From Candidatus Reconcilbacillus cellulovorans (GTDB taxonomy: Bacteria > Bacillota > Bacilli > Paenibacillales > Reconciliibacillaceae), in contig MOXJ01000014.1 of assembly GCA_002507565.1 (NCBI GenBank), positions 1-64,000 on the forward strand: a stretch of 64,000 nt of DNA, written 5' to 3'. How positions within the stretch are numbered: the first letter of the stretch is position 1; each line of letters opens with the position of its first letter. Both the position numbers and the translations under genes were made by a program. The notes under the pieces are model-generated. The model was not told the origin of the DNA and ran no database searches. It was given only the letters and a program-made list of their open reading frames with translations. Positions 43,823-54,700 of the stretch are shown here, piece after piece.

Positions 43823-44608
43823 TTAGTCTCCGTCGAGCAGCCGGCCGAGACCGCCGAGGACGCTGCCTTCCTCCTTACGGCCGAAAAAGCCGCTGGCGGA
43901 GACGATGCGGTCGGCCATCCGGCTGAACGGCAGCGACTGAATCCACACCCTACCGGGACCGCGAAGCGACGCGAAAAACAACCCCTCGCCGCCGAACAGC
44001 GCCGTCTTGATGCCTTTGACGAACTCGATATCGTAATCGACGTCCCGCGTCATCGCGACGAGGCACCCCGTATCGACGCGAATGCGTTCGCCCGGCGCAA
44101 GTTCGCGCTCGCACACCGTGCCGCCGGTGTGGACGAAGGCGAGGCCGTCGCCTTCAAGCCTCTGCATGATGAATCCTTCCCCGCCGAAAAAGCCGACGCC
44201 GAGCCGCCGCTGGAACTCGATGCCGACCGACACGCCCTTGGCCGCGCACAGAAACGAGTCTTTCTGGCAGATCACCTTGCCGCCGAGCTGCGCAAGATCG
44301 AGCGGAATGATTTTGCCGGGATACGGCGAGGCGAACGCCACGGACCGCCGGTCGTGCGAACGGTTCGTAAACACCGTCATGAACAGGCTTTCGCCGGTCA
44401 AAATCCGTTTGCCTGCGCCGAGCAGTTTGCCCACCAGCCCTTTGTGCTCGTCGCTGCCGTCGCCGAAAATCGTCTCCATCTCGATGCCGTCGTCCATCAT
44501 CATCAGGCTGCCGGCTTCCGCGACGACGCTTTCGCCGGGATCGAGGACGATCTCGACGTACTGCATCTCATGGCCGGAAATCGCATAGTCGATTTCATGC
44601 GCCCGCAT
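43823..44608 (-). CDS. AIM24/TIGR00266 family protein
   Basis: 261-aa soluble beta-rich protein. It begins [46 protein letters not shown], the classical opening of the TIGR00266/AIM24 family, and carries [24 protein letters not shown] and [31 protein letters not shown]. The biochemical role is unknown; the fold is a beta-sandwich of tryptophan-RNA-binding-attenuator type. It follows the oxidoreductase gene by a spacer with a terminator and lies upstream of comB on the same strand. Confidence 0.9.
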   Translation of the reverse strand: MRAHEIDYAISGHEMQYVEIVLDPGESVVAEAGSLMMMDDGIEMETIFGDGSDEHKGLVGKLLGAGKRILTGESLFMTVFTNRSHDRRSVAFASPYPGKIIPLDLAQLGGKVICQKDSFLCAAKGVSVGIEFQRRLGVGFFGGEGFIMQRLEGDGLAFVHTGGTVCERELAPGERIRVDTGCLVAMTRDVDYDIEFVKGIKTALFGGEGLFFASLRGPGRVWIQSLPFSRMADRIVSASGFFGRKEEGSVLGGLGRLLDGD

Positions 44609-44685
44609 GTGTCGCGCGCTCCTTTTCGTCGTGGTCAGCTTCAGTATACCGGAAACCGGTCAAAACCGCCACACGCCGCCGAAGC

Positions 44686-44740
44686 AAAAAAGCGGCAGAT
44701 GCGCCGCGCCGCATTTCGCGCGCCGAACCCGCCGCTTTTT
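44686..44740. terminator. Terminator between oxidoreductase and AIM24 genes
   Basis: AAAAAAGCGGC (44686-44696) is complementary to GCCGCTTTTT (44731-44740), with a GC-rich loop that can fold further. It serves the minus-strand oxidoreductase gene. Confidence 0.7.
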
Positions 44741-44796
44741 AACCCGCAGCCCTGCGCCAGCCGGCTCCTTTTTTCGGCCTCCGCCTTTTTGCACCG

Positions 44797-45963
44797 TCAC
44801 TCCTCCGCCGGAAGATGCGCCAAATCGCGCCCGACCGAATCTCCCCGGCGGAAGCGCGACGTCGCGATCCGTTTTTCCAACTCGCTCAAAAACCGGTCCT
44901 CGTCGACCGGCAGCTCGACCCATTCGTCCGTCCACGCCGACAAATACATCGCGTTGATCATCTCGACGCTGCGCAAACCTTCCTCACCCGGGGCGACGAG
45001 CGGCGTCCCGCGCAAAATCGCGTCGATCCAGTTTTGCGTCACGTTGCGGTAATGCGCGTTTTCCGGCGGAAGCGGCACGTCGCACAACCAGCATTCCGGC
45101 CGGCCGAACGCGCCTTTGAACGTCCGATTGAACTTCGACTCCGGCATGCGCAGCCGCCAGAACGTCAACCTGCCGTCCTCGATCACGATTTTGCCGCGGT
45201 CGCCGACGACCTCGAACCGGTTCGTACCCGGCGCTTCCGTGGAACAGGCGACGAACACCGCCGTCGCGCCGTTTTCGTATTCCGCGTAAACGGTCGCCTC
45301 GTCTTCCGCCTCGATGTCGCGCCGCTTGCCGAACGAGCAGAACGCGCGCACGCGCTTCGGCAACAGCCCGGTCGTCCACTGCCACAGATCGATGTTGTGC
45401 GCGCACTGGTTGAGCAGCACGCCGCCGCCTTCGCCGCCCCACGTCGCGCGCCAGGCGCCGGTGTCGTAATAATTTTGCGTCCGGTACATATCGGTCGCGA
45501 TCCAGTTCATCCTCCGGATGTCGCCGAGCTCGCCCGTTCGGATCAAGTCGCGCAGCTTCCGAAACAGCGGATTAAGCCGCATGTGATACATCATCGCGAA
45601 CACGCGCCCGCTCGACGCCGCGGCTTCATTCATCCGACGCACCGACCGCGCGTCGACGCCGGCCGGCTTTTCAAGCAGCACGTGCAAGCCGTGACGGAAC
45701 GCCTCGATCGCCAACTTCGGATGGTCGAAATGCGGCGTCGCGATCAACACGGCGTCGATCAATCCCGATCCGAAAAACGCTTCCGGACTGTCGAACGTCT
45801 CGACGCGATCGCCGAACCGCTCCGTTGCCCACCGCAGGCCGGACGGCACGACGTCGCACACCGACGTCAGTCTTGCTCCTCTGATCTCCCCCATTCCCAA
45901 ATATTCGGCATGTTGCCGGCCCATATTGCCGAGCCCGATAATCCCCACACGAACCGTTTCCAT
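44797..45963 (-). CDS. Gfo/Idh/MocA family oxidoreductase
   Basis: 388-aa NAD(P)-dependent sugar oxidoreductase. The Rossmann motif is VGIIGLGNMGRQHAEYL; VLIATPHFDHPKLAIEAFRHGLHVLLEKPAG contains the signature EKP lysine, and WRATWGGEGGGVLLNQCAHNIDLWQW holds the catalytic His-Asn-Asp region. I use the ATG at 45963 (METVRVGI), because AAAGGA lies at a usable distance; two earlier in-frame ATGs lack sites. A good promoter lies at 46027-46055. It is adjacent to an AraC regulator and close to the xylan genes, so a plant-sugar substrate is likely but unproven. Confidence 0.9.
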   Translation of the reverse strand: METVRVGIIGLGNMGRQHAEYLGMGEIRGARLTSVCDVVPSGLRWATERFGDRVETFDSPEAFFGSGLIDAVLIATPHFDHPKLAIEAFRHGLHVLLEKPAGVDARSVRRMNEAAASSGRVFAMMYHMRLNPLFRKLRDLIRTGELGDIRRMNWIATDMYRTQNYYDTGAWRATWGGEGGGVLLNQCAHNIDLWQWTTGLLPKRVRAFCSFGKRRDIEAEDEATVYAEYENGATAVFVACSTEAPGTNRFEVVGDRGKIVIEDGRLTFWRLRMPESKFNRTFKGAFGRPECWLCDVPLPPENAHYRNVTQNWIDAILRGTPLVAPGEEGLRSVEMINAMYLSAWTDEWVELPVDEDRFLSELEKRIATSRFRRGDSVGRDLAHLPAEE

Positions 45964-46026
45964 TCGCCAGGCCATTCCTTTCTTCAAAAAATCGTTCAAT
46001 CCCATAAAAAAGCCGTGCCGTTAACC

Positions 46027-46055
46027 ATCTTACACCGAGGGCGCGGCGGCATCAA
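46027..46055 (-). promoter_or_regulatory. Promoter of the Gfo/Idh/MocA gene
   Basis: On the minus strand -35 TTGATG (46055-46050) and -10 TAAGAT (46032-46027) are 17 bases apart, close to the sigma-A consensus. Confidence 0.6.
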
Positions 46056-46121
46056 GCGGCACCGACCTTAAAATCGTCCAAATTCCTTGAACGGCTCTAT
46101 GGCCGCGCGAACCGGGTTGTT

Positions 46122-46940
46122 TTACAATGACTCGTGAAAGTTCGCCTTCGCCCGGGCGACGGCCTGCGACGGCGGGTAACCCTTGATCGCCTTAAATGTT
46201 TTACAAAAGTAACTGACGTCCTGGAACCCGCACCGTTCCGCAACCTCGCGCACCCGAAACTCGCCGGTCGAAAGCATCATCTCCGCATGGCCGACGCGGA
46301 CGCTGGCGACGTAGTGCGTGAGCGTCATGCGCGTTTTTTGCCGGAACAGCGCGCTCAGGCACACGGGATGCAGGCCGACCATATCCGCCAGCGTTTTCAG
46401 ATCGACAGGTTCGGCGTAATGGTCGAGCACATACTGCATGACGCGGGCGATCCGCCAGTCGTCCGGCGGAAGACGCGCGGCAGGGTCCGCCTCCGACAGC
46501 AGCCGGTAAAGCAGCAGATGAAACAGCCCCCTGGCCTGCATCCGGTAACCGGGACGGCGGCCGACCCATACCTGCAGAAAATCGCGGACCTGGCGCAAAA
46601 GCTCCGGCGTCGCCCGTCCTTTGCCGACCGTCGGCAGCGGCAGCCGGACGTTGTTGGCGGGATGCAAAACGACGAAATTGAACGCGTAGGAACGCATCGG
46701 GCGGTCGCGGTACGTGCGGGCGCGCCGCACGCAGCCCGGCGGGATGTAAATGACGTCGCCCGCCTGCAGCGTATGTTTTTCGCCGTCGACGTAATAATCC
46801 GACATGCCGCCGACGACGAACGTCAGGTCGTGAAAATCGATCCGTTGCTCGGCGATCTCCCAGTCGGGAAAACATCGGCGGTCGACGAAATAGACGACTT
46901 CCGGCACGACGTTTTCATACGATTCAATCGTTTCTGCCAT
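46122..46940 (-). CDS. AraC family transcriptional regulator (cupin sensor)
   Basis: 272-aa regulator. An N-terminal cupin-like sugar-binding domain (DFHDLTFVVGGMSDYYVDGEKHTLQAGDVIYIPPGC) is followed by a C-terminal double helix-turn-helix (PVDLKTLADMVGLHPVCLSALFRQKTRMTLTHYV and VREVAERCGFQDVSYFCKTFKAIKG). It is divergent from the GH67 alpha-glucuronidase with about 100 bases between the two, and upstream of the oxidoreductase gene on the same strand, so either may be its target. Confidence 0.9.
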   Translation of the reverse strand: MAETIESYENVVPEVVYFVDRRCFPDWEIAEQRIDFHDLTFVVGGMSDYYVDGEKHTLQAGDVIYIPPGCVRRARTYRDRPMRSYAFNFVVLHPANNVRLPLPTVGKGRATPELLRQVRDFLQVWVGRRPGYRMQARGLFHLLLYRLLSEADPAARLPPDDWRIARVMQYVLDHYAEPVDLKTLADMVGLHPVCLSALFRQKTRMTLTHYVASVRVGHAEMMLSTGEFRVREVAERCGFQDVSYFCKTFKAIKGYPPSQAVARAKANFHESL

Positions 46941-47040
46941 CGCGGACCACGTCCCGAAAGCGGAAGGAAACGTTACATGACATCATTTTAGTGGATTTTT
47001 TTCACTTCGTCCAGATCCACGGATGAAAAGGGGGATGACC

Positions 47041-49092
47041 GTGACCGCGGACCCTTGCTGGCTCCGATACGAAAAACTCGAACCGGAACGCGCGGAGACG
47101 GTCGCGCGGCTGTTCGGGCGCATCGTCGTCGCCGACCGCTCGCCTTTTGCCGAGATAGCCGCGGAAGAACTGGCGGAAGCGCTGACGTCGATGACCGGTG
47201 TCCGGCCGAAGCGCGCGCGGATGCCGGGCGCCGACGGCGGCCTCGTCGTCGGAACGATCGGCGGCTCCGGCTGGATCGACGGCGTCGTCGGGCCGTGCGA
47301 CGCGCGGGCGATTTGCGGCGATGGATTCGTCATCCGGACCGCCGAACGCGAAGGCGGCCGATATACGGTGATCGCCGCGGCTTCCGGACGCGGGCTGATT
47401 TACGGCGCTTTCCACTTGCTCCGTCTGATCGGCACCGGCGCCTTGCCCGCGGTTTTCAACATTGCCGAGTCGCCGCGCATGCCGTTTCGGCTGCTCAACC
47501 ATTGGGACAATCTCGACGGCTCGGTCGAACGCGGCTACGCGGGGCGGTCGCTCTGGTTCGACCGCGGCCGAATCGTGAGGAATACCGCCCGAATCGAGAC
47601 TTACGCACGGCTGATCGCCTCCGTCGGCATAAACGGCGTCGTGCTTAACAACGTCAACGTCGGCGAACGGGAAGCGCGGCTCATCACCGAGGAATACTTG
47701 CCCGGCGTGGCGCGGCTTGCCGACGTGTTCCGCCGTTACGGCGTCCGCATCTTTTTGAGCGTCGACTTCTCCGCTCCCGTCAGCGTCGGCGGGCTGTCCA
47801 CCGCCGATCCGCTCGACGACCGCGTCCGCGCGTGGTGGCGACAAACGGCCGACGGCATTTACCGGCGCATTCCCGATTTCGGCGGGTTTCTCGTCAAGGC
47901 CGATTCCGAATTCCGCCCGGGGCCCTTCACTTACGGCCGCGACCACGCCGACGGCGCGAACATGCTGGCCGACGCGCTCGCCCCTCACGGAGGGCTCGTC
48001 GTCTGGCGCGCGTTCGTCTACAACTGCCGGCAGGACTGGCGCGACCGGACGACGGATCGCGCGCGGGCGGCATACGATCATTTCCGGCCGCTCGACGGCC
48101 GGTTCCGCGACAACGTCGTCCTGCAGATCAAAAACGGCCCGATGGACTTCCAGGTGCGCGAGCCGGTGTCGCCGCTGTTCGGCGCGATGCCGACGACGAA
48201 TCAGATGTTGGAGCTGCAGATCACCCAGGAGTACACCGGCCAACAGCGTCATCTCTGTTTCCTCGTGCCGCAATGGAAAGAGGTGTTGGACTTCGACACA
48301 TACGCGCGCGGCCCCGGTTCGACGGTCGCCCGCGTCGTCGACGGTTCGCTGTTCGGCAGATGCGCCTGCGGCATCGCCGGCGTCGCCAACGTCGGCGATG
48401 CGCCGAACTGGACGGGCCACGACCTGGCGCAGGCGAATCTGTACGGGTTCGGTCGGCTGGCGTGGAATCCGGATTTGCAAGCGCGCTCGATCGCTGAGGA
48501 ATGGACGCTGTTGACGTTCGGCCGCGATCCGTTCGTGCGCGACGTCGTCGTCCGGATGTTGCTCGACTCATGGCGCATTTACGAAAATTACACGACCCCG
48601 TTCGGCCTCGGCTGGATGGTCAACCCCGGCCACCATTATGGACCGAATCCCGAAGGATACGAATATTCCCCGTGGGGAACGTACCACCGCGCCGACCGGG
48701 AAGCGATCGGCATCGACCGCAGCGTGCGGACGGGAACCGGGTTTGCCGGCCAATATTTTCCGCCGAATGCCGAACGGTTCGAATCCCCGGAGACGTGTCC
48801 GGAAGAATTGCTGTTGTTTTTCCATCGTCTTCCTTACACGTACCGGCTGCGTTCCGGAAAAACGCTCGTCCAGCATATGTACGACGCGCATTTCGAAGGC
48901 GCGGAACAGGCCGCCGGACTGGTCGAGGCGTGGTCGAGCCTGCGCGGCCGAATCGACGAACAGCGTTTCGTCCGCGTGCTCGAACGGCTGAAGGAACAGG
49001 CGGAACATGCAAAAGAGTGGCGGGACGTGATCAACTCCTACTTTTGGAGAAGAAGCGGAATTCCCGACGAGCAAGGACGCCCTCTCTATTGA
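47041..49092 (+). CDS. aguA: GH67 alpha-glucuronidase
   Basis: 683-aa enzyme that removes 4-O-methyl-D-glucuronic acid from xylo-oligosaccharides. There is no signal peptide, so it acts in the cytoplasm on imported aldouronic acids. Counting from the chosen GTG, the acid E290 (LVKADSEF), D369 ([11 protein letters not shown]) and E397 (LELQITQEY) sit at a constant offset of five from the Geobacillus triad E285, D364 and E392. [24 protein letters not shown] is also typical. I chose the GTG at 47041 because GGGGG lies six bases before it; the ATGs at 47023 and 47035 have the site inside or next to them. The AraC gene is divergent and a YesN-type regulator follows. Confidence 0.95.
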   Translation: MTADPCWLRYEKLEPERAETVARLFGRIVVADRSPFAEIAAEELAEALTSMTGVRPKRARMPGADGGLVVGTIGGSGWIDGVVGPCDARAICGDGFVIRTAEREGGRYTVIAAASGRGLIYGAFHLLRLIGTGALPAVFNIAESPRMPFRLLNHWDNLDGSVERGYAGRSLWFDRGRIVRNTARIETYARLIASVGINGVVLNNVNVGEREARLITEEYLPGVARLADVFRRYGVRIFLSVDFSAPVSVGGLSTADPLDDRVRAWWRQTADGIYRRIPDFGGFLVKADSEFRPGPFTYGRDHADGANMLADALAPHGGLVVWRAFVYNCRQDWRDRTTDRARAAYDHFRPLDGRFRDNVVLQIKNGPMDFQVREPVSPLFGAMPTTNQMLELQITQEYTGQQRHLCFLVPQWKEVLDFDTYARGPGSTVARVVDGSLFGRCACGIAGVANVGDAPNWTGHDLAQANLYGFGRLAWNPDLQARSIAEEWTLLTFGRDPFVRDVVVRMLLDSWRIYENYTTPFGLGWMVNPGHHYGPNPEGYEYSPWGTYHRADREAIGIDRSVRTGTGFAGQYFPPNAERFESPETCPEELLLFFHRLPYTYRLRSGKTLVQHMYDAHFEGAEQAAGLVEAWSSLRGRIDEQRFVRVLERLKEQAEHAKEWRDVINSYFWRRSGIPDEQGRPLY

Positions 49093-49155
49093 AGGGAGGA
49101 CCCCCTATCGACAGCCGAAACCGGCAAAGCCGACGGCACGGAGGTGACAGCGGCG

Positions 49156-50856
49156 ATGATCTCGGACCGAACGTATAGCGTCGTATTGGTCGACGATGAA
49201 CCGTTCGCGCGCGAAGGGCTGAAGCGGCTGATCGACTGGAAAGCATGCGGGTTCGAAATCTGCGGTGAAGCGGCCGACGGGCAAGAGGCGCTCGATTTGA
49301 TCGAACGCCTCCGCCCGGACGTCGCTGTCGTCGACCTGCGCATGCCCGGACTCGACGGACTTGAAGTGGTGCGGATCGCCGCCGAGGAACGCCGACTGCC
49401 CGTCCGGTTTCTGATCGCCAGCGGTTACGGCGAATTCGACTACGCCCGGCGGGCGATGCGTTACGGCGTCTGCGATTTTCTGACGAAGCCGATCGACCCG
49501 GATGAGCTGTGCGACGCATTGGAAACCGTCCGGCGCAAGCTGGAAGAGAAAATGGAACGTTTGAGGCCGGCCGGCGCGCAGAACGAAGCGGATGCACCTT
49601 TGTGGCTGGAGCGGCTTGTCGCCCTCTCGATCGTCGGCGGCTCCACGCCGATTGTTGCGACGGCGAGGAAAACCGAACTAGGGGGCGGCCCGGCCGACGG
49701 CGAGGCGAACACCGATCTTTCCGCGGACGCTCCGGCCGGTCTCAATCCGGTCTGTTACGCGATCGTCGAGCGCAACGAACCGTGGCGGCCGCAGACGGCC
49801 GGTTCGGGCGGCGTCCGACCGAAGGCGCTGTCCGCCGAATGGACGAAAGCCGGTTTCCTGCGGGCGGTCAAACGCCTTTGCGGCCGGGACGTGCGGGTGA
49901 TCAGCCATATGCCGGCGCACGACCGGATCGGTTTTTTGGTCGAAGCCGCTCACCTCGCCGCGTCTGGGCTTGGGCTGCGCGAATTTCTGGCTGAATTGCG
50001 CCGCGCGCTGGCCGAGGAATGGTCGGCGCCGGCCGCCGTTTACGCAGGAACGCCCGTCGGCGGCGTCGGGGAACTCGCTCTTTCCGTCCGTTCCGCATGG
50101 GCGGTTGCCGCGCGCGCATATGATGCCGACGACGGCGGGGGCATCTTCGGCTCTTCCGCCTCCTGCGGCCGAAAATTCCAAAAACCCGCCGGTTTCGCGC
50201 AGGTCGGCGCGACGGACGAAGAGCGCATTCGAGCGTTCATCGAAGAGGCGGAGGCGATGCCGGATGAACGCCTGCCCGACACCGTGCGGCGGCTGATCGA
50301 CGACATGCTGCAAAGCGGCCTTGACACGGACACCGTCCGACAAACCGCCTGCAGCATCGTCCGGCATTTCGCCGCGCTCGTCGCCTCGCTGGGCGGCGAC
50401 GCCGCCTCGATGCCCGCCCTGCGTGAAGCGCTGAGCAGCGAAGACGCTCGACGGACGCGCGCCGATCTCGAAGCGATGCTCGTCGACGTCGCGCGCGAAG
50501 CATCCGCTTGCTTGCGCCGGCTGCGGCGGGAATGCGGACTTCCCCGCGCCGTCCGCGCGTTCGTCGACGAACATTACGGCGAACCGCTCAGCCTGAAAAC
50601 CGTCTCCAAACGCTTCTACGTCAACGCTGCCCATCTCGGCCGGACGTTCAAGCGGGCGTTCGGCCTGAGCTTCGGCGATTATCTCTTCGAAGTCCGCCTG
50701 CGCGAGGCGAAAAAGCTGCTGCGCGACACCGATCTGCGCGTTTCCGAAATCGCCGAACGCGTAGGTTTTCGCAATGCCGACTACTTTTCCGCACGGTTTT
50801 TCCGCGCCGTGCGGATGACGCCGACGGAATACCGCAACCGCTTCCGCACATCTTAA
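49156..50856 (+). CDS. YesN-type response regulator (orphan)
   Basis: 566-aa response regulator. The receiver domain has VVLVDDEPFAREGLKRLIDWK, the phospho-acceptor Asp in VAVVDLRMPGLDG and the conserved Lys in FLTKPIDP. The C-terminal AraC-type helix-turn-helix is clear (EPLSLKTVSKRFYVNAAHLGRTFKRAFGLSFGDYL and VSEIAERVGFRNADYFSARFFRAV). No kinase gene is next to it, so the partner is elsewhere. I chose the ATG at 49156, 9 bases after GGAGGTG, over the GTG inside that site. It lies between aguA and the xylanase and probably controls one or both. Confidence 0.9.
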   Translation: MISDRTYSVVLVDDEPFAREGLKRLIDWKACGFEICGEAADGQEALDLIERLRPDVAVVDLRMPGLDGLEVVRIAAEERRLPVRFLIASGYGEFDYARRAMRYGVCDFLTKPIDPDELCDALETVRRKLEEKMERLRPAGAQNEADAPLWLERLVALSIVGGSTPIVATARKTELGGGPADGEANTDLSADAPAGLNPVCYAIVERNEPWRPQTAGSGGVRPKALSAEWTKAGFLRAVKRLCGRDVRVISHMPAHDRIGFLVEAAHLAASGLGLREFLAELRRALAEEWSAPAAVYAGTPVGGVGELALSVRSAWAVAARAYDADDGGGIFGSSASCGRKFQKPAGFAQVGATDEERIRAFIEEAEAMPDERLPDTVRRLIDDMLQSGLDTDTVRQTACSIVRHFAALVASLGGDAASMPALREALSSEDARRTRADLEAMLVDVAREASACLRRLRRECGLPRAVRAFVDEHYGEPLSLKTVSKRFYVNAAHLGRTFKRAFGLSFGDYLFEVRLREAKKLLRDTDLRVSEIAERVGFRNADYFSARFFRAVRMTPTEYRNRFRTS

Positions 50857-50910
50857 GTTTTTCAAGCACGGTCTAAACTCTGTCCGGTCCGGGGAGGCGA
50901 TCGTTTTTTC

Positions 50911-50936
50911 TATTATTGAAGAGTGAAAACGTTTCA
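50911..50936 (+). promoter_or_regulatory. -10 box and cre-like site before the xylanase
   Basis: TATTAT at 50911-50916 resembles a -10 box; no -35 is evident, as expected for an activated promoter. TGAAA-ACG-TTTCA at 50924-50936 is a perfect inverted repeat with a 3-base centre, close to the catabolite-responsive element, and would sit just after the transcription start. Confidence 0.45.
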
Positions 50937-50963
50937 AACCAAACGAAAAAGGGGTGACTTCGT

Positions 50964-51482
50964 TTGACGTTTCGAAAGAAACGCACAAAACGCTTCGTCG
51001 CCGCCCTTCTGGGCGCGCTCATGGCGCTCGGGTCGGCGCTGCCCGCAATGTTGGTCGTACCCGCGAGGGTTGCGGCGCAGAGCGGCTCCGGCGTCGTCGT
51101 CGCGAGTTACGATTTTGAAAACGGTCAGACGCAGTGGTGGTTCGGACGGGGTTCCAGCCAGGTCGCGTCGGTGACCGAGGCGGCTTACAGCGGAAATTCC
51201 AGCCTGAAATCGACCGGCCGCACCAGCGATTGGCATGGCCCGGCCGTCGACCTGAAGCCGCTGCTCCAAAAAAACGCCGTCTATGAAATTTCGGCGTACG
51301 TCAAGCGCGTCCAAGCCGATGCTCCGTCGACGATCAAGCTGACGATGCAAAACATTCGTCCCGGAGCAGCTCAAGACGACCCACAAAACTGGACCCAGAT
51401 CGACGCCAAAACCATTTCCACGAGACAACGTCGTCGTCCGCATCGTGTCGCTTCCTCCGGAAGGATTGGAATACCGGTTTGA
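50964..51482 (+). CDS. N-terminal fragment of GH10 xylanase (signal peptide and first CBM22-like unit)
   Basis: 172 codons opening with TTG after AAAAAGGGG (nine bases). A basic signal peptide (MTFRKKRTKRFVAALLGALMALGSALPAMLVVPARVAAQ) is followed by YDFENGQTQWWFGRGSSQ and TSDWHGPAVDLKPLLQKNAVYEISAYVKRV, an incomplete CBM22. The frame breaks near 51421: the bases after AAAACCATTTCCACGA read as nonsense to a stop at 51482, while in the next frame they read DNVVVRIVSLPPEGLEY and continue into the second repeat at 51445. The two open frames are clearly one gene with a one-base loss, real or from assembly. Confidence 0.85.
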   Translation: MTFRKKRTKRFVAALLGALMALGSALPAMLVVPARVAAQSGSGVVVASYDFENGQTQWWFGRGSSQVASVTEAAYSGNSSLKSTGRTSDWHGPAVDLKPLLQKNAVYEISAYVKRVQADAPSTIKLTMQNIRPGAAQDDPQNWTQIDAKTISTRQRRRPHRVASSGRIGIPV

Positions 51483-51784
51483 AAACGGGCAAACCCAAGG
51501 ATGGTTTGGACGGGATTCCAGCCAGGTCGCGTCGGTGACCGAGGCGGCTTACAGCGGAAATTCCAGCCTGAAATCGACCGGCCGCACCGCCAACTGGCAA
51601 GGCCCGGCCGTCGACCTGAAGCCGCTGCTCCAGAAAAACACCGTTTACGAAATTTCGGCATACGTCAAGCGCGTCCAGGCCGATCAAGCGTCGACGATCA
51701 AGCTGACGATGCAAAACATTCGTCCCGGAGCAGCTCAAGACGACCCACAAAACTGGACCCAGATCGACGCCAAAACCATTTCCA
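51117..51784 (+). repeat. Tandem direct repeat encoding two truncated CBM22 units
   Basis: Bases from 51117 to about 51421 and from 51481 to about 51785 are near-identical, with a period of 364 bases. The last 80 bases of each copy are the same, up to AAAACCATTTCCACGA, and then diverge. Both units lack the final 35-40 residues of a normal CBM22. Confidence 0.8.
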
Positions 51785-54700
51785 CGATCGTGATCCGGCC
51801 GCTGCAATCGCCCGGTTCCGGCGGTCAGGACCAGTCCGGCATCCGCAGCGATTTTGAAGACGGCACCGCCCAGGGTTGGCAACCGCGCATCGGCCACGAA
51901 CAGGTGACCGTGACGACGGAAGACAAACACGGCGGCACGTATGCTTTAAAAGTGACGGGTCGTCAACAGCCGTACGACGGCGCCAAAATCAACGTGCTCG
52001 GCAAAATGCATCCCGGCAGCACCTATACGATTTCGGTATGGGTGAAGCTGGTGCCCGGCGAGCAGCCGGCGCAGATGCGCGTCAGTTTGGAACGCACCAG
52101 CGGCGGTTCCACCCAATATATTACGGTCGTACCGAACACGACGGTCACGGCCGATCAATGGGTCAGGTTGACGAATCAGTACACGCTGACGGGTACTGCA
52201 GACCAGTTGTTCCTGTACGTCGAATCGAACAGCGGTACGCCGTCTTTCTACATCGACGACTTCGAGCTGACGTACAACGCGCCGCTGCCGCAGCTGCCGA
52301 TCCAGACTGACATTCCGTCGCTGAAAGACGTCTTTGCGGGACAATTCGACATCGGCGCCGCGGTCGAACCGTCGCAGTTCGATTCGCCCCTGCACGTGCA
52401 GCTGCTGACGAAACATTTTAACAGCCTTGTCGCCGAAAACGTTATGAAGCCGGAATCGCTCGCTCCGAGCGAAGGCCAGTACAATTGGGCCAACGCCGAC
52501 CGAATCGTCCAGTTCGCGCGGGAGCACGGGATGAAACTGCGGTTCCACACGCTCGTTTGGCACCAGCAAACGCCTGACTGGTTTTTCAAGGACGCGAACG
52601 GCAACGACATGACGCCGACGCCGGAAAACAAGCGGTTGCTCCTACAGCGCCTTGAAAACTATATCCGTGCGGTCGTCGGCCGGTACAAGAACGACGCGGA
52701 ATCGTGGGACGTCGTCAACGAGGTCATCGACCCGAACCAGCCCGACGGCATGCGCCGCAGCAAATGGTACGAGATCACCGGCCTCGATTACATCCGCGTC
52801 GCCTTCCGTGTGACGCGGGAAGTCGCCGGGCCGAACGCGAAGCTGTTCATCAACGATTACAACACGCACGATCCGAAAAAACGGGAGTTTCTTTACAACC
52901 TGGTAACGCAATTGCGCAGCGAGGGCGTGCCGATCGACGGCGTCGGCCATCAGACGCACATCAACATCGAATCGCCTTCGATCGAGCTGATCAAGCAATC
53001 GATCGAGCGGTTCGCCGCGATCGGCTTGGACAACCAGATTACCGAGCTGGACGTCAGCGTCTACACGAACGACCAGCAGAGTTATTCGACCGTGCCGGAC
53101 AGCGTGCTGATGACACAAGCCTATCGCTATCAGGATCTGTTCGACGCTTTCCGGCAGCTGTCGGACAAAATCAGCAACGTGACGTTCTGGGGTATCGCGG
53201 ACGATCATTCGTGGTTGCACAACCGGCCGATCCCGCGGACGGACGCTCCTTTCCTGTTCGACCGCCAGCTGCAGGCCAAACCGGCGTACTGGGGCGTCGT
53301 CGATCCGTCGCAGCTGCCCGTGCGCAAACGCGTCTGGAACGCGCCGGGCGCCGCGGTCGCCGTCGACGGCCAGGTCGACTGGATCTGGAACGCCGTGCCG
53401 GCCGTTTCGATCGGCTCGACATCCGGCGGGCTGGGCGCGACCGCGCGGGCGTTTTGGGATAACCAGAACCTGTACCTGCTCGTCGAAGTCCGCGATACGA
53501 CCGCGCAGCCCGGCGACCGCGTCGACGTCTTCCTGGCGCCTCCGAACGGCGGAACGCCGGTGAAAGCGACGCTTGCGCGCAACGGAGCGCCGTCCGGCAA
53601 CGCTTCATACGCCGTCGTCGAAACCGGCAGCGGCTGGCGGGCGGAAGCCGCGATCCCGTGGGGCCGTTCCGTCGCGGCGGGCAACCAGATCGGCTTCGAC
53701 ATGCGCGTCACGGACGGCGCCAATCCCGGCTCGCCCGTCTCCTGGAACGACCCGAACCACGACCAGGAGGCCGGAACCGCCGAATACGGCTGGCTGACGC
53801 TTAAACCGCAAGTGCGCACGGTCGAGGCGCGATACGGTACGCCGACCATCGACGGCGTCAAGGACGGCGTCTGGAACGACGCAACGCCGATCGAAACCGG
53901 CGTTTGGGTCATGGGCACGTCCGGCTCGACGGCGACGGCCCGCCTGCTGTGGGACGACCAGTGGTTATACGTATACGCCGAAGTGCGGGACCGGCTGCTC
54001 AGCAAGGCGAGCGCCAATCCGTGGGAACAGGATTCGGTGGAAATTTTCCTGGACCAGAACAACGGCAAAACGTCGTATTACGAAGAAGACGACGGACAGT
54101 TCCGCGTCAATTACGACAACGAGCAAAGCTTCGGCGGATACGCGTCGGCGGACAAATTCCGCAGCGCCACCCGGATCGTCCCCGGCGTCGGCTACGTCGT
54201 GGAAGCGGCGGTGCGGCTCGACGCGATTACGCCGACAAACGGAACGATCATCGGCTTCGACTTCCAGGTGAACAACGACGAGGACGGCGACGGCGTACGC
54301 GACAGCGTCGCCATCTGGAACGACCCGAGCGGACGGTCGTATATGGACGTCTCCGGCCTCGGCGTCGTGCGGCTGATCGGCAAGCCGGGAACCGTTCCCT
54401 CGGCACCCGTCTTTCCGATTTCGGCGCCAGCTCCGAATACCGGCCGTGAAATCGGGCCCGACGGGCGCGAACGCGTCCGATTGACCGTCGACCGCGACGC
54501 GCTGAACCGGCTGCTTGCGGATGCCGAAGCGCGTCAATCGGGTTCGGTCGAACTGACCGCCGAATGGAGCGACCGGACGGCCTCGGCTCAAGTCGTGCTC
54601 CAGGCACAGGCCTTGGCGGACGCTGCGACAAAAGCTCCCGCTTCTGCGCTGGCGTTCGCGACAGACCGCGCGCAGTACCGGGTGCCGCTGCGGCTGCTCG

